From Arthrobacter sp. MMS18-M83 (lineage in GTDB: Bacteria > Actinomycetota > Actinomycetes > Actinomycetales > Micrococcaceae), in assembly GCF_026683955.1 (NCBI RefSeq), contig NZ_CP113343.1, positions 4,712,001 to 4,776,000 on the forward strand: 64,000 nt of DNA, in the 5' to 3' direction. How positions within the stretch are numbered: the first letter of the stretch is position 1; every line of letters starts with the position of its first letter. Shown here piece after piece: positions 1 through 9,155 of this stretch. The position numbers were made by a program, and so were the translations under genes. Under the pieces are notes generated by a model. That model did no database searches, was not told where the DNA came from, and worked only from the letters and a program-made list of their open reading frames with translations.

Positions 1-2508
1 CGTGCGGATGCCACGGCCATCGAGTGCCCGCTGCACGTTTTCGCTCGCCAAGGCGTGCTCGCGAAGCGCGTCCTCGCTGATGTCCGGCGACACCTCGAGG
101 CGGTCGCGGACCTTTCCTTGAACCTGCACGACAGCCGTCACGGTGTCCTGGACAAGGAGGGAGGCATCGTGGGAAGGCCAGCCAGCATTCGCCACGGAGG
201 CCGGGTGGCCCAACTGGTTCCACAGGTCCTCGGCCGTGTACGGCGCGAAGAGGCTCAGGATGATCCCCACCGCCTCGGCGGCTTCACGGACGGCGGGATC
301 TGCACCACCGGCACCGGAATCGATGGTCTTGCGGGTCGCATTGACCAGCTCCATCAGCTTGGCCACCACGACGTTGAACTTGTTGTTGTCCAACAGCTCA
401 GCGGCGTCGGCGATGGTCCGATGGGTGACGGTGCGGAGGGCGCGGTCACCGGTGGTGACATCGACACCCGTTTCGCTCGTGACGTCCTTGCCAAGGCGCC
501 AGGCACGGGCGAGGAACTTCGCCGAGCCCGACGGCGAGACGTCGGCCCAGTCGACGTCGTCCTCTGGCGGCGATGCGAAGACCATGGTCAGGCGAACGGC
601 GTCGACGCCGAACTTGTCCAGCTGCTCGCCAAGATCCACGCCATTGCCGAGGGACTTGCTCATGGCCTTGCCACCGTTGAGGACCTGTCCCTGGTTGAGC
701 AGGGCGCTGAAGGGCTCATCCGCTGCAAGCAAGCCCATATCGTGTATGACCTTGGTGAAGAAGCGGGCGTAGAGCAAGTGCAGGATGGCGTGCTCCACGC
801 CGCCCACATACTGCCCGACGGGCATCCAGTCGTTGATCTTGGCCGGATCAAAAGGGCCCTCGGTGTAATGCGGGGAGACGAAGCGCAAGAAGTACCAGGA
901 CGAGTCAACGAACGTGTCCATGGTGTCCGTGTCCCGCTGGGCGGCCCGTCCGCAGTTGGGGCATTCGACGTTGACCCATTCCAGTGCCGCAGCGAGAGGA
1001 GACGTGCCTCTAGGCGACAGCGCTTCTCCGCGCAGGTTTTCAGGCAGGGTCACAGGCAGTTGATCGTCCGGTACCGGCACCTCGCCACATTCGGCGCAGT
1101 GGATGATCGGGATCGGAGTACCCCAGAATCGCTGCCGGCTCAGGAGCCAGTCGCGCAGGCGGAAGTTGACGAACTTCTCCCCCGTGCCCAGCTTTTCCAG
1201 GATGTCGATGGCTGCAGGGATGGCCTCGGCCTTGGACAATCCGTCCAGTTCGCCGGAGTTCATCAGGGTGCCTTCACCGGCGGTCGCAATGCCGGTTTCG
1301 GCAGGGTCTTCCCCACCGGTGTTCAGCACCGGACGCACCGGCAGGTCAAAGGCCCGGGCGAAATCGAGGTCGCGCTGGTCGTGGGCAGGGACTGCCATGA
1401 TGGCGCCCGTGCCGTAGTCGGCAAGCACATAGTCGGCGGCCCAGACAGGCAGCTTTTCGCCGTTGAGGGGGTTGATCGCGTAGCGGCCGGTGAACACACC
1501 GGTCTTCTCGCGCTCAGTGGACTGGCGCTCAATGTCCGACAAGGCCTTGACCTTTTCGCGGTAGGCCATGAGGGCGTTGTGGTGTTCGGGTGTGACCAGG
1601 TCCAGCGCCAGGTGAGCGTCTGCGGCGACGACGAAGAACGTTGCCCCATACAGGGTGTCCGGGCGGGTGGTGAAGACAGTGACCTCGCGTTCGGCGCGGC
1701 CGTCCGTGGCTTCGATCGCGAATCGCACGTGTGCACCTTCGGAGCGGCCGATCCAGTTGCGCTGCATCGCCAGCACACGCTCGGGCCAGTGCCCCTGGAG
1801 CTCCGACATGTCATCCAGCAAGCGGTCAGCGTATTCAGTGATCTTGAAATACCACTGGTTGAGGGACTTCTTGGTCACGGGAGTTCCGCAGCGTTCGCAA
1901 GCGCCGTTGACCACTTGTTCGTTGGCCAGGACGGTCAGGTCCTTCGGGCACCAGTTGACCGGGGAATCCTTGCGATAGGCCAGGCCGCGCTCGTAGAAAC
2001 GCTTGAACAGCCACTGTGTCCAGCGGTAGTACTCCGGGTCCGAAGTATGCAGCCGGCGGGACCAGTCGGCGGAGATGGCGTAACGCTTGAACGATGCAGC
2101 CTGGGTATCGATGTTGGCGTAGGTCCACTCGCTGGGGTGGGCGTTGCGCTTGATTGCGGCGTTCTCTGCCGGCAGGCCGAAGGAGTCCCAGCCGATGGGG
2201 TGCAGGACGTCGAAGCCCTTCTGCCGGAGGTAGCGTGCCACCACATCGCCCATCGCGAAAGCCTCGGCGTGGCCCATGTGGAGGTCGCCTGAAGGGTAGG
2301 GGAACATGTCCAGGACATAGCGCCGCTCACGGGATCCGTCATCAACAGGAGTGAAGACTTTGAGGTCTTCCCAGACTTCTGGCCATTTGGCCTCCATCGA
2401 GGCGAAGCTGTAGACACCCTCCTCGGGCGTCTCGCCTGCCACTGTTGACTGTGCTCCGGTTTCTGTCTCCGGCTGAACGCTCACTGCTGCCCTCTTCTGT
2501 TCTTCCAT
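1..2508 (-). CDS. leuS: Leucyl-tRNA synthetase, C-terminal tip missing at window edge
   Basis: Class I aminoacyl-tRNA synthetase that charges tRNA-Leu in the cytoplasm. Reading the minus strand from the ATG at 2508 gives an open frame to the window edge (836 codons, no stop). The HIGH-type motif HMGH lies at about residues 77-80 after YPSGDL, and the KMSKS-type motif AMSKS at about 615-619. The family usually ends only a little further on, so probably just the last dozen or so residues are missing. The first 30 residues are a Glu/Gln/Thr-rich extension. The ATG at 2508 is preceded by GGAGCAGGAGG; a GTG a few codons later is a possible alternative. Upstream lies a leader with a Leu-rich mini-ORF and a terminator-like stem, which suggests attenuation control. 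Identity is secure; only the start is slightly uncertain. Confidence 0.97.
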   Translation of the reverse strand, partial: MEEQKRAAVSVQPETETGAQSTVAGETPEEGVYSFASMEAKWPEVWEDLKVFTPVDDGSRERRYVLDMFPYPSGDLHMGHAEAFAMGDVVARYLRQKGFDVLHPIGWDSFGLPAENAAIKRNAHPSEWTYANIDTQAASFKRYAISADWSRRLHTSDPEYYRWTQWLFKRFYERGLAYRKDSPVNWCPKDLTVLANEQVVNGACERCGTPVTKKSLNQWYFKITEYADRLLDDMSELQGHWPERVLAMQRNWIGRSEGAHVRFAIEATDGRAEREVTVFTTRPDTLYGATFFVVAADAHLALDLVTPEHHNALMAYREKVKALSDIERQSTEREKTGVFTGRYAINPLNGEKLPVWAADYVLADYGTGAIMAVPAHDQRDLDFARAFDLPVRPVLNTGGEDPAETGIATAGEGTLMNSGELDGLSKAEAIPAAIDILEKLGTGEKFVNFRLRDWLLSRQRFWGTPIPIIHCAECGEVPVPDDQLPVTLPENLRGEALSPRGTSPLAAALEWVNVECPNCGRAAQRDTDTMDTFVDSSWYFLRFVSPHYTEGPFDPAKINDWMPVGQYVGGVEHAILHLLYARFFTKVIHDMGLLAADEPFSALLNQGQVLNGGKAMSKSLGNGVDLGEQLDKFGVDAVRLTMVFASPPEDDVDWADVSPSGSAKFLARAWRLGKDVTSETGVDVTTGDRALRTVTHRTIADAAELLDNNKFNVVVAKLMELVNATRKTIDSGAGGADPAVREAAEAVGIILSLFAPYTAEDLWNQLGHPASVANAGWPSHDASLLVQDTVTAVVQVQGKVRDRLEVSPDISEDALREHALASENVQRALDGRGIRT

Positions 2509-2554
2509 GACGGTTTTGCCTCCTGCTCCGGGCCCCGGAAGGTCCCGGACACAC

Positions 2555-2578
2555 AAAAGCCCCTCGGCAAGGAGGGGC
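2555..2578 (-). terminator. Terminator-like stem in leuS leader (putative attenuator)
   Basis: Read on the minus strand: GCCCCT, 8-nt loop CCTTGCCG, AGGGGC, then TTTT. It lies between the Leu-codon leader peptide and the leuS start, so it sits inside the leuS transcript rather than after a gene. The stem is 6 bp and the T-tract only four bases, so it is a modest terminator. Its position is what makes a transcription attenuator likely. Confidence 0.6.
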
Positions 2579-2580
2579 GG

Positions 2581-2623
2581 CCGCTCGGTTCGCGATGGTT
2601 TAGATATCGACGGAACCGGGCGG
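2581..2623 (-). promoter_or_regulatory. Stem-loop directly after the leuS leader peptide
   Basis: Arms at 2613-2623 and 2581-2591 pair over 10 of 11 positions (minus strand CCGCCCGGTTC with GAACCGAGCGG), with a 21-nt loop. The first arm begins at the base after the leader-peptide stop codon, so a ribosome finishing or stalling on the mini-ORF would change its folding. I infer a pause/antitermination element; which alternative pairing would control the terminator stem is not resolved by eye. Confidence 0.5.
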
Positions 2624-2650
2624 CTAGCTAAGCAGAAGGATCGCACGCAT
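2624..2650 (-). CDS. leuS leader peptide, 8 residues MRAILLLS
   Basis: An ATG at 2650 opens an eight-codon frame reading Met-Arg-Ala-Ile-Leu-Leu-Leu-Ser and ends at a TAG. Three consecutive Leu codons (CTT, CTG, CTT) lie upstream of a synthetase that charges Leu. An AAGGTGG ribosome-binding sequence lies about seven bases before the ATG. Together with the stem-loop and terminator-like stem that follow, this is the layout of a classical ribosome-stalling attenuator, in which scarce Leu-tRNA would stall the ribosome at the Leu codons and favour read-through into leuS. The peptide is too short for ordinary gene finders. Translation is inferred. Confidence 0.65.
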   Translation of the reverse strand: MRAILLLS

Positions 2651-2675
2651 AAAGCCACCTTACCGCTTTGTCATG

Positions 2676-2697
2676 TGTAGTGTGCAAACACGCTACA
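2676..2697. repeat. Inverted repeat upstream of leuS leader
   Basis: TGTAGTGTG and CACGCTACA are complementary at 8 of 9 positions around a CAAA centre. The element lies 26 bases upstream of the leader-peptide ATG, in the expected promoter zone of leuS. It could be a regulator operator or an RNA hairpin at the transcript start. No regulator can be named from it. Confidence 0.4.
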
Positions 2698-2716
2698 AAC
2701 GCCGCAAGTGGGTGAA

Positions 2717-2793
2717 GGTTGAGGGAGGCCGCACTTCGCCCGGGTGTGGTGGGCACCGCGAAGCGGGCGGGGCAAGTGCGGCCTCCTTCAACC
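2717..2793 (-). terminator. Long hairpin after glpK (probable terminator)
   Basis: Arms at 2717-2736 and 2774-2793 pair at 19 of 20 positions (core GGAGGCCGCACTT/AAGTGCGGCCTCC is perfect), and the loop holds a further CGCCCG/CGGGCG pair. It starts about a dozen bases after the glpK stop. No T-tract follows on either strand, so it would be an unusual terminator or an mRNA 3' stabiliser. Confidence 0.6.
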
Positions 2794-2804
2794 GATGGTT
2801 GAAC

Positions 2805-4319
2805 CTACTTAACGTCCTCGTCCACCCAATCCATGGACTTGGTCACAGCCTTCTTCCACAGGCGCATCTGGCGCTCCTGCTCTTCGGCCGGAAGCTGCGG
2901 CTCCCAGCGCTTGTCCTCGCCCCAGTTGGCGCTGAGTTCGCCGAGGTCCTTCCAGAAACCGACCGCGAGGCCGGCGGCGTAGGCCGCACCCAGGGCCGTG
3001 GTCTCCACGACCTTTGGACGGACCACAGGGACGCCCAGGATGTCCGCCTGGAACTGCATGAGGGCCTCATTGGCAACCATGCCGCCGTCGACCTTCAACT
3101 CGGTCAGTGGAACGCCCGAGTCCGCGTTGACGGCGTCGAGCACTTCGCGGGTCTGGAACGCGGTTGCCTCCAGCGCTGCGCGGGCGATATGGCCCTTGTT
3201 GGCAAAACGGGTCAGTCCCACGATGGCTCCGCGGGCGTCGGCGCGCCAGTACGGGGCGAACAGGCCGGAAAAGGCCGGAACAATGTACACGCCGCCGTTG
3301 TCCTCGACCCCGGCCGCAAGCGTCTCCACCTCGGGAGCTGAGCTGATCATGCCAAGGTTGTCGCGCAGCCACTGGATCAGCGAACCCGTGACTGCGATGG
3401 AACCCTCCAATGCGTAGTGGGGTTTGGCATCGCCCAGCTTGTAACCCAACGTGGTCAGGAGGCCGTTCTTCGAGTGGACGATCTCCTCGCCCGTGTTGAA
3501 GATCAGGAAGCAGCCGGTGCCATAGGTGTTCTTGGCTTCGCCGGCCTGGAACGCCGCCTGGCCAAAGGTTGCCGCTTGTTGGTCACCCAGGATGCCCGCC
3601 ACGGGAACTTCGCGCAGCAGCTGGGACGTGTGCACGGTGCCGTAGACCTCGGAAGAGGACTTGATGGCAGGCATCATCGACGCCGGCACGCCGAACACGT
3701 CCAGAATGTCCTGGTCCCATTGCAAGGTGTCGAGGTCCATGAACATTGTGCGCGAGGCGTTGGTGACGTCCGTGGCGTGCACTCCGCCGTCGATGCCGCC
3801 TGTCAGATTCCACAGGACCCAGCAGTCGGTGTTGCCGAAGATGAGGTCCCCGGCTTCAGCCTTGGCCCGCGCACCTTCAACGTTGTCCAGGATCCACTTG
3901 ATCTTGGTCCCGGAGAAGTAGGTTGCCAAGGGCAGGCCTACCTTCTGCTTGAAGCGTTCGGGTCCACCGTCCTGGGCCAGTTCGTCCACGATCGATTGTG
4001 TACGCGTGTCCTGCCAGACGATCGCGTTGTAGATGGGTTCGCCCGTGTTCTTGTCCCACACGACGGCGGTTTCGCGCTGGTTCGTGATGCCGACGGCGGC
4101 GATGTCGTGCCGGGTCAGGTTCGCCTTGGAGAGCGCCGAGCCAATGACCTCACGGGTGTTGTCCCAGATTTCGACCGGGTTGTGCTCCACCCATCCGGCC
4201 TGGGGGAAGATCTGTTCGTGTTCCATCTGGCCGGAGGAAACGATGTTTCCCGAGTGGTCGAAAACGATGGCGCGCGAGCTGGTGGTTCCCTGGTCAATGG
4301 CGATGACGTATTGCGACAT
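2805..4319 (-). CDS. glpK: Glycerol kinase
   Basis: ATP-dependent phosphorylation of glycerol to sn-glycerol 3-phosphate in the cytoplasm; FGGY carbohydrate kinase family. The ATG at 4319, with AAGGAC about seven bases upstream, gives 504 residues, the usual family length. The N-terminal phosphate-binding signature IDQGTTSSR is at residues 7-15, and the C-terminal half carries the expected [18 protein letters not shown] segment. A longer open frame extends upstream across the glpF end but has no family similarity. It lies 58 bases after glpF on the same strand, so the two are probably co-transcribed. A long hairpin follows the stop. High certainty. Confidence 0.97.
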   Translation of the reverse strand: MSQYVIAIDQGTTSSRAIVFDHSGNIVSSGQMEHEQIFPQAGWVEHNPVEIWDNTREVIGSALSKANLTRHDIAAVGITNQRETAVVWDKNTGEPIYNAIVWQDTRTQSIVDELAQDGGPERFKQKVGLPLATYFSGTKIKWILDNVEGARAKAEAGDLIFGNTDCWVLWNLTGGIDGGVHATDVTNASRTMFMDLDTLQWDQDILDVFGVPASMMPAIKSSSEVYGTVHTSQLLREVPVAGILGDQQAATFGQAAFQAGEAKNTYGTGCFLIFNTGEEIVHSKNGLLTTLGYKLGDAKPHYALEGSIAVTGSLIQWLRDNLGMISSAPEVETLAAGVEDNGGVYIVPAFSGLFAPYWRADARGAIVGLTRFANKGHIARAALEATAFQTREVLDAVNADSGVPLTELKVDGGMVANEALMQFQADILGVPVVRPKVVETTALGAAYAAGLAVGFWKDLGELSANWGEDKRWEPQLPAEEQERQMRLWKKAVTKSMDWVDEDVK

Positions 4320-4377
4320 TTTGACGTCCTTGTCTGATTGCTTTGGTGTGGATGCGGGATAGGTGTTGAGCGGAGTA

Positions 4378-5127
4378 CTACTTGGCGATGGTTGCCATGA
4401 TCGGCACTGAGTGGGCAACCAGGCCCGCGATGGTTCCGCCCAGGAGCGGTCCGACCACGGGAACCCACGAGTATGCCCAGTCGCTGGAGCCCTTGCCCTT
4501 GATTGGCAGGATGGCGTGGGCGATGCGCGGACCGAGGTCACGGGCCGGGTTGATGGCATAGCCCGTGGGCCCGCCAAGGGACGCGCCGATACCCACGACG
4601 AGCAGTGCCACTGCGAGCGGTCCGAGGCCGGACGGAGTGCCGCCGAATGTCAGGATCACGAAGACAAGCACAAAAGTGCCGATGATTTCTGTTACGAGGT
4701 TCCAGGGGTATGAGCGGATCGCCGGACCCGTGGAGAACACCGCGAGTTTGCTTGCTGCCAGCGGCTCGGCGTCGAAGTGCTGCTTGTGGGCGAGCCACGC
4801 GAAGATGGCGCCGAGGAAGGCGCCGGTCAGTTCTCCGCCGAAGTAGGTGAACGTGGATGCCGCGCTCACGGCTACCCCTGGGGCGAATTCGGCCTTGCCG
4901 TCAACCAAGAGGCCAAGGGTGACGGCCGGATTCAGGTGCGCGCCGGACATAGCCGCCACGTACACGCCGGCAAATACGGCGATGCCCCAGCCAAAATTCA
5001 CCATCAGGAACCCGCCGCTGTTACCCTTTGTGCCTTTTAGCGCGACGTTTGCCACAACGCCACAACCGAGCAGGGTAAGCATTCCGGTTCCGAACACTTC
5101 GGAAAGGAAAACAATTCCGAGAGACAT
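4378..5127 (-). CDS. glpF: Glycerol uptake facilitator (MIP/aquaporin family)
   Basis: Membrane channel for facilitated diffusion of glycerol. At 249 residues it has the length and hydrophobicity of a six-helix MIP protein. Both pore motifs are present: NPA at 66-68 and NPAR at 193-196. Asp directly after the second motif (NPARD) is the feature that distinguishes glycerol facilitators from strict water channels. The ATG at 5127 is preceded by GAGGAG. It lies between glpD (175 bases upstream) and glpK (58 bases downstream), which fixes the role. The 175-base gap probably contains its own promoter. Confidence 0.95.
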   Translation of the reverse strand: MSLGIVFLSEVFGTGMLTLLGCGVVANVALKGTKGNSGGFLMVNFGWGIAVFAGVYVAAMSGAHLNPAVTLGLLVDGKAEFAPGVAVSAASTFTYFGGELTGAFLGAIFAWLAHKQHFDAEPLAASKLAVFSTGPAIRSYPWNLVTEIIGTFVLVFVILTFGGTPSGLGPLAVALLVVGIGASLGGPTGYAINPARDLGPRIAHAILPIKGKGSSDWAYSWVPVVGPLLGGTIAGLVAHSVPIMATIAK

Positions 5128-5252
5128 CTTTGACTCCTCATTTTCTTCTGTTGTCAGCCCCCGCAGATTTGTTGGAGGCCGTTGGTCCGGCGTCCGTTAG
5201 TGCCGTCCCGGTTGCGGTGATCCCTGGCGGAGCGGAGCACTGCAACCCTTGT

Positions 5253-5274
5253 GTCGCGGCTTCAAGGCCGGGAC
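5253..5274 (-). terminator. Weak hairpin downstream of glpD
   Basis: Minus-strand GTCCCGGC and GCCGCGAC pair at 7 of 8 positions around a 6-base loop, about 30 bases after the glpD stop. No T-tract follows. It may be a weak terminator or processing signal between glpD and glpF. Confidence 0.3.
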
Positions 5275-5289
5275 AATCAAGCTGATGTG

Positions 5290-5302
5290 ACGTACATTAC
5301 GT
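5290..5302. repeat. Short inverted repeat ACGTA-CAT-TACGT
   Basis: Perfect 5-bp arms separated by three bases, immediately downstream of the glpD stop and upstream of glpF. It could be an operator for glpF expression. The arms are short, so chance occurrence is possible. Confidence 0.25.
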
Positions 5303-7189
5303 TCATGCGACGAGGCTGTGAACAGTCACGCCATGAAAACGTAGAAGCACCTCCTGTGCGTGCTGGATTTCCGCGTCACGCTGCGCTGGATCCCAGCCAA
5401 GCGGCCCGGAAAGGACCTCGGCGATTTCGTTGAGCAGCTCCCCTGTCACGAGGCCGCGGAAGGCCAGCGAGGTGCGGCGAATGAGGACATCCACGAGGTG
5501 CCCGATCTGTTCGCTGGCGGCCATGAATTCCAACTCCCGGACGCTGAGTTCGTTCGTGGAACGCAGTTTCCGGTCCTCGCCCGCCTTGAGGAACGCGATG
5601 ACATCCTCGGCGCGGGTACCGTAGCGGGTCAGCAAGCCGCTCACGCGATCGGCGTCGAGTCCGGGAGCCATGTGCTTCTTGACCCAGTCCTGGATCCCGT
5701 CTTCGCTGTCCGGGAAACCGGAGCCGCCGCCGATGGCGAGCTTCGCCGTCGACACCTTGCGTTCCATGCCCAGCTCACGGAGGACGTCGTTACTCAGGTG
5801 TTCGGCGAGGGCACGGAAGGTGGTCCATTTTCCGCCGATCAGTGAGAGGACGACGGCGGCCTTGCCGCCTTGGGTCGCCGCGGCATCGGAGGCTGGGCGA
5901 TCGCTTCGTTCGATGCGGTAATCGCGTGACACGAAGCCCGGCTGGGTATCATCATGGCGTGGCAGGGGGCGGACCCCGGCGAAGCTATAGACGATGTGGC
6001 TGCGGTCCACCGTGATGGATGGAAAGACGTGCCCTACGAGATCGAAGAAGTAGTCAATCTCGCCTTCGGTGCACACAGCGTCCTGGGCCATGTCGGCGTC
6101 GACGTCGGTGGTGCCCACCAAGACGCGGTCACCCATCGGATAGATCAGCACGATCCGTCCGTCCGTGTGTTCGAAGAAGATCTCCCGGCCGCCGCAGGCT
6201 GCAAGCAGTTCCGGGTGATCCAGCACAATGTGGGAGCCTTTGGTGCCGCCCATGAAACGGCTCGCGGCCCCCATGGCCTTGTTGGTGAGGTCCACCCAGG
6301 CACCGGTGGTGTTCACGATGACGTCGGCATGGAAGCTGAATTCTTCGCCGGTAAGTTCATCGCGCAGCAAAACGGCGCCGGTCGCGCCGGCGGCGGCGTC
6401 CATCGCGACAGAGCCCATCGAGACAGAGTCCATCGAGACGAGGGAGACGTAGTTGCTGGCGCGGGCACTGCCACCGGGCAGGTCACTTCCGATGCCGGCC
6501 TTTTCACCGTCCTGGAGCACATCGAGCGTCAGGCGCTCCGGATTGTGCACGGAGGCATCAAAGTACGTAGCGGCGTATTTGATGTCGGGGTGCAGCCGCG
6601 GCAACTCCGCCAGTGCCTTTTCCCTGCCGCGGAACTGATGGCGCGGCACGCTGCCGCCGTCGCGCGAGAAGAAGTCGTACATGCTCAGTCCGAGCTTGAT
6701 GAGGAAGGCGCCGCGTTCCGTCGGCTTGCCTTGCTTGTGCGTGAGGAAGCGTGTGGGGGCGGACAGTATCCCCGAAAAGGTGCTGAAGATGGGGATGGTT
6801 GTCTGCAACGGCTTCACGTAGTGCGGGGCGATCTTCAGGAGGCGGTTGCGCTCGACCACGGATTCCTGCACGAGGCGGAATTCCCCATTCTCGAGGTAGC
6901 GGATACCGCCGTGGATCATGTGGGACGAAGCTCCGCTGGCGCCCTGGCAGTAGTCACCGCGCTCCACGAGTGCGACGTCCACGCCCTGCAGCGCCAGATC
7001 ACGGAAAGTGCCGACGCCGTTGATGCCGCCTCCGATGATCAGTACCTGGGCTTTCGGCCGTTCACGAAGTGCCGAAGCGGAGGTCCGACGTGGTGATCCT
7101 GCTGCGGAACCGGAAATTCTGGTGTGTCCCAAAACTGCTCCCTTGGGCTTTGGTGTGAGCGCGGCATCACTTGACGGCGCACCTTGCAC
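5303..7189 (-). CDS. glpD: FAD-dependent glycerol-3-phosphate dehydrogenase
   Basis: Oxidises sn-glycerol 3-phosphate to dihydroxyacetone phosphate and passes electrons to the respiratory quinone pool; peripheral membrane flavoprotein. The FAD dinucleotide-binding motif GGGING is at residues 53-58, followed by a conserved GASGASSHMIHGGIRYLE stretch typical of GlpD. The C-terminal third fits the GlpD accessory domain. The longest frame (628 residues) starts at a GTG at 7189 and has about 48 residues before the FAD fold, rather long and low in complexity, so the true start may be internal. It is divergent from the SorC-type regulator with under 70 bases between them and is followed by glpF and glpK, so control by that regulator is likely. 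Confidence 0.94.
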   Translation of the reverse strand: MQGAPSSDAALTPKPKGAVLGHTRISGSAAGSPRRTSASALRERPKAQVLIIGGGINGVGTFRDLALQGVDVALVERGDYCQGASGASSHMIHGGIRYLENGEFRLVQESVVERNRLLKIAPHYVKPLQTTIPIFSTFSGILSAPTRFLTHKQGKPTERGAFLIKLGLSMYDFFSRDGGSVPRHQFRGREKALAELPRLHPDIKYAATYFDASVHNPERLTLDVLQDGEKAGIGSDLPGGSARASNYVSLVSMDSVSMGSVAMDAAAGATGAVLLRDELTGEEFSFHADVIVNTTGAWVDLTNKAMGAASRFMGGTKGSHIVLDHPELLAACGGREIFFEHTDGRIVLIYPMGDRVLVGTTDVDADMAQDAVCTEGEIDYFFDLVGHVFPSITVDRSHIVYSFAGVRPLPRHDDTQPGFVSRDYRIERSDRPASDAAATQGGKAAVVLSLIGGKWTTFRALAEHLSNDVLRELGMERKVSTAKLAIGGGSGFPDSEDGIQDWVKKHMAPGLDADRVSGLLTRYGTRAEDVIAFLKAGEDRKLRSTNELSVRELEFMAASEQIGHLVDVLIRRTSLAFRGLVTGELLNEIAEVLSGPLGWDPAQRDAEIQHAQEVLLRFHGVTVHSLVA

Positions 7190-7243
7190 AACTATTCTTC
7201 GAAAGAGTGGAAAATGAAATCAAGCTATTTGCACAAACGTGCA
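7184..7243. promoter_or_regulatory. Putative operator region between glpD and its divergent regulator
   Basis: The octamer TTGCACAA occurs twice, at 7184-7191 and 7229-7236, 45 bases apart. The second copy is part of a perfect palindrome, TGCAC-AAAC-GTGCA (7230-7243). Repeated palindromic sites flanking a divergent promoter fit a tetrameric SorC-type repressor. Assignment to this regulator is inference from position. Confidence 0.5.
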
Positions 7244-7256
7244 GAACGGAACCAAG

Positions 7257-8219
7257 ATGCCACGCGTACGACATTCAGAGGCCCTCCGGGCAGCGCAGAT
7301 GTACTACCTCCAGGACCTCACGATGGACGCCATCGCCCGCGAACTGAGGACTTCGCGTTCAACGGTTTCCCGGTTGTTGTCCTCGGCCCGCGAGTCGGGA
7401 CTGGTGCAGATCCAAATCCGGAGTCCACTTGACTCCGCCCCCGAACTGGAACGGATGATCCGCAGCCACTACGGCGTCGACGTACACGTGGTACCTGTCC
7501 TGGACACCTTGAATGAGGCGGAAACCCTTGACCGGGTGGCGACGCAGGCAGCACGCACTATCGGTCCACTTGTCGATTCCAACGCCATTATCGGCGTGGC
7601 CTGGGGTGCGACCATCAGCGCCGTCAGCAGGCACCTGACCCGCAAGATCACACACGACAGCACTATCGTGCAACTCAATGGCGCCGGGAACATGCAGACT
7701 ACCGGCATCACCTATGCGAGTGACATTATGCGCCGTTTCGGCATTGCCTATGGCGCGCGGGTGGAACAGTTCCCCGTGCCCGCCTTCTTCGACCACGCTT
7801 CCACCAAGACCGCCATGTGGAATGAGCGCAGCGTCCAACGCGTGCTCGATCTCCAGTCGAGGATGAGCATCGCGATCTTCGGTGTCGGGTCGGTCCATTC
7901 GGACTATCCCAGCCACGTCTACGCGGGAGGCTACCTCGATGAAACCGACTTGAATCTGCTGGCCGGCTCCGACGTCGTGGGGGACGTTGCCACCGTTTTC
8001 TTCCGTGCTGACGGCTCTTCCGACGGGATCACCCTCAACGAACGTTCCACCGGCCCAAGCCACGAGCAACTGAGGCAGGTCCGGCGCCGCATCTGCGTCG
8101 TTTCGGGCGCATCCAAGATCAACGGCCTGCGTGGTGCCTTGGCGGCCGGGCTGGCCACGGATCTGATCCTGGACGAGGCCACCGCAAAGCGCCTGGTGAG
8201 TTTCGGGAGCCCATCCTGA
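7257..8219 (+). CDS. SorC-family sugar-binding transcriptional regulator, probable glp regulator
   Basis: DNA-binding regulator responding to a phosphorylated sugar-type ligand. The N-terminal helix-turn-helix lies at about residues 20-45 (IARELRTSRSTVSRLLSSAR), followed by a large C-terminal sugar-phosphate-binding domain with the VGVAWG-like stretch (IIGVAWGATISAV) typical of the SorC/CggR/DeoR-like family. I chose the ATG at 7257 (320 residues), which has GGAA about ten bases upstream; a GTG at 7239 would add six residues but lies inside the palindromic operator candidate. It is divergent from glpD, so it is the best candidate regulator of the glycerol genes. This is unlike the classical GlpR, which belongs to the true DeoR family. 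Confidence 0.85.
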   Translation: MPRVRHSEALRAAQMYYLQDLTMDAIARELRTSRSTVSRLLSSARESGLVQIQIRSPLDSAPELERMIRSHYGVDVHVVPVLDTLNEAETLDRVATQAARTIGPLVDSNAIIGVAWGATISAVSRHLTRKITHDSTIVQLNGAGNMQTTGITYASDIMRRFGIAYGARVEQFPVPAFFDHASTKTAMWNERSVQRVLDLQSRMSIAIFGVGSVHSDYPSHVYAGGYLDETDLNLLAGSDVVGDVATVFFRADGSSDGITLNERSTGPSHEQLRQVRRRICVVSGASKINGLRGALAAGLATDLILDEATAKRLVSFGSPS

Positions 8220-8273
8220 ATATTTGGCTGGTCCTGAATCATTCCCGGCATCGAGGTAGGTAGAGTCTTGGCT

Positions 8274-9155
8274 ATGAAACCCTCGCCTAGGCTCAGTCTC
8301 AACAACGGCGTCCTGATTGACCAGTTGGGGTTCGGGCTCTACAAAGTGCCACCGGCGGACGCCACTTCTGTGGTCGCCACAGCGCTAGGCGCTGGCTATA
8401 GGCACTTCGACACCGCCGCGATGTACGGCAACGAGACCGGCGTAGGCCGCGGCATAGGCAGCGCCGTGATACCCCCGGCCGGTGTGGATGGCAACACCGG
8501 AGGCTCCGGGGAGGGCACGCACCCGCTCTCGCGCGAAGACGTCTTTGTCACGACGAAGCTCTGGAATGACGATCACGGGTATGACTCCACTCTCAGGGCT
8601 TTCGATAATTCCATGGCCAATCTCGGCCTGGACTACGTCGATCTGTACCTGATCCACTGGCCTTGCGCCGGGCGTGGCCTGTTCCAGGAGAGCTACCGGG
8701 CCATGGAGACCCTGTACCGCGAAGGCCGCGTGCGGGCGATCGGAGTTTCCAATTTCCAGCCGGCCCACCTTGAATCGCTGATGCAGAAAGCCGAAGTGGT
8801 TCCAGCCGTGAACCAGATCGAACTGCACCCATGGCTGCAGCAGCCACGGCTCCGGACCCTGCACGAGCAGTTGCGTATCCGCACCGAGGCTTGGAGCCCG
8901 TTGGGGCGCGGACAGGTCCTCCAGGATCCGGCCGTGCGCGCGCTGGCGGACAAGTATGGCAAGACGCCCGCGCAAATCATCATCCGGTGGCACCTCCAGC
9001 TGGGGAACATCGTGATTCCGAAAGCGAGCACCCCGGCACGCATCCTGGAGAACTTCAATGTCTTCGGCTTCGAGCTTGATGCCGAAGACATGGACGGCCT
9101 TGCCACCCTCGAACGCCACCACCGCACCGGGTCACACCCGGACAATGTCAACTAA
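8274..9155 (+). CDS. Aldo/keto reductase
   Basis: NADPH-dependent carbonyl reductase of the AKR superfamily (2,5-diketo-gluconate reductase-like branch); substrate unknown. The catalytic tetrad is visible: Asp46 (HFDTA), Tyr51 (MYGNE), Lys95 (TTKLWND) and His128 (LIHWP). C-terminal IPKAST and ARILEN segments form the cofactor site. About 20 extra residues (roughly 64-84, Gly/Pro-rich) are inserted before the Lys strand relative to typical family members. A TTG two codons before the ATG at 8274 is an alternative start. It lies 54 bases after the regulator and overlaps the next gene, so a small operon with the hydrolase and glycosyltransferase is likely. Confidence 0.88.
   Translation: MKPSPRLSLNNGVLIDQLGFGLYKVPPADATSVVATALGAGYRHFDTAAMYGNETGVGRGIGSAVIPPAGVDGNTGGSGEGTHPLSREDVFVTTKLWNDDHGYDSTLRAFDNSMANLGLDYVDLYLIHWPCAGRGLFQESYRAMETLYREGRVRAIGVSNFQPAHLESLMQKAEVVPAVNQIELHPWLQQPRLRTLHEQLRIRTEAWSPLGRGQVLQDPAVRALADKYGKTPAQIIIRWHLQLGNIVIPKASTPARILENFNVFGFELDAEDMDGLATLERHHRTGSHPDNVN

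Noticed and set aside
55..2292. Long open frame (745 codons) on the plus strand opposite leuS
   Set aside because: Antisense of leuS in a high-GC genome; leuS motifs are clear on the other strand and the plus-strand protein has no recognisable domain.
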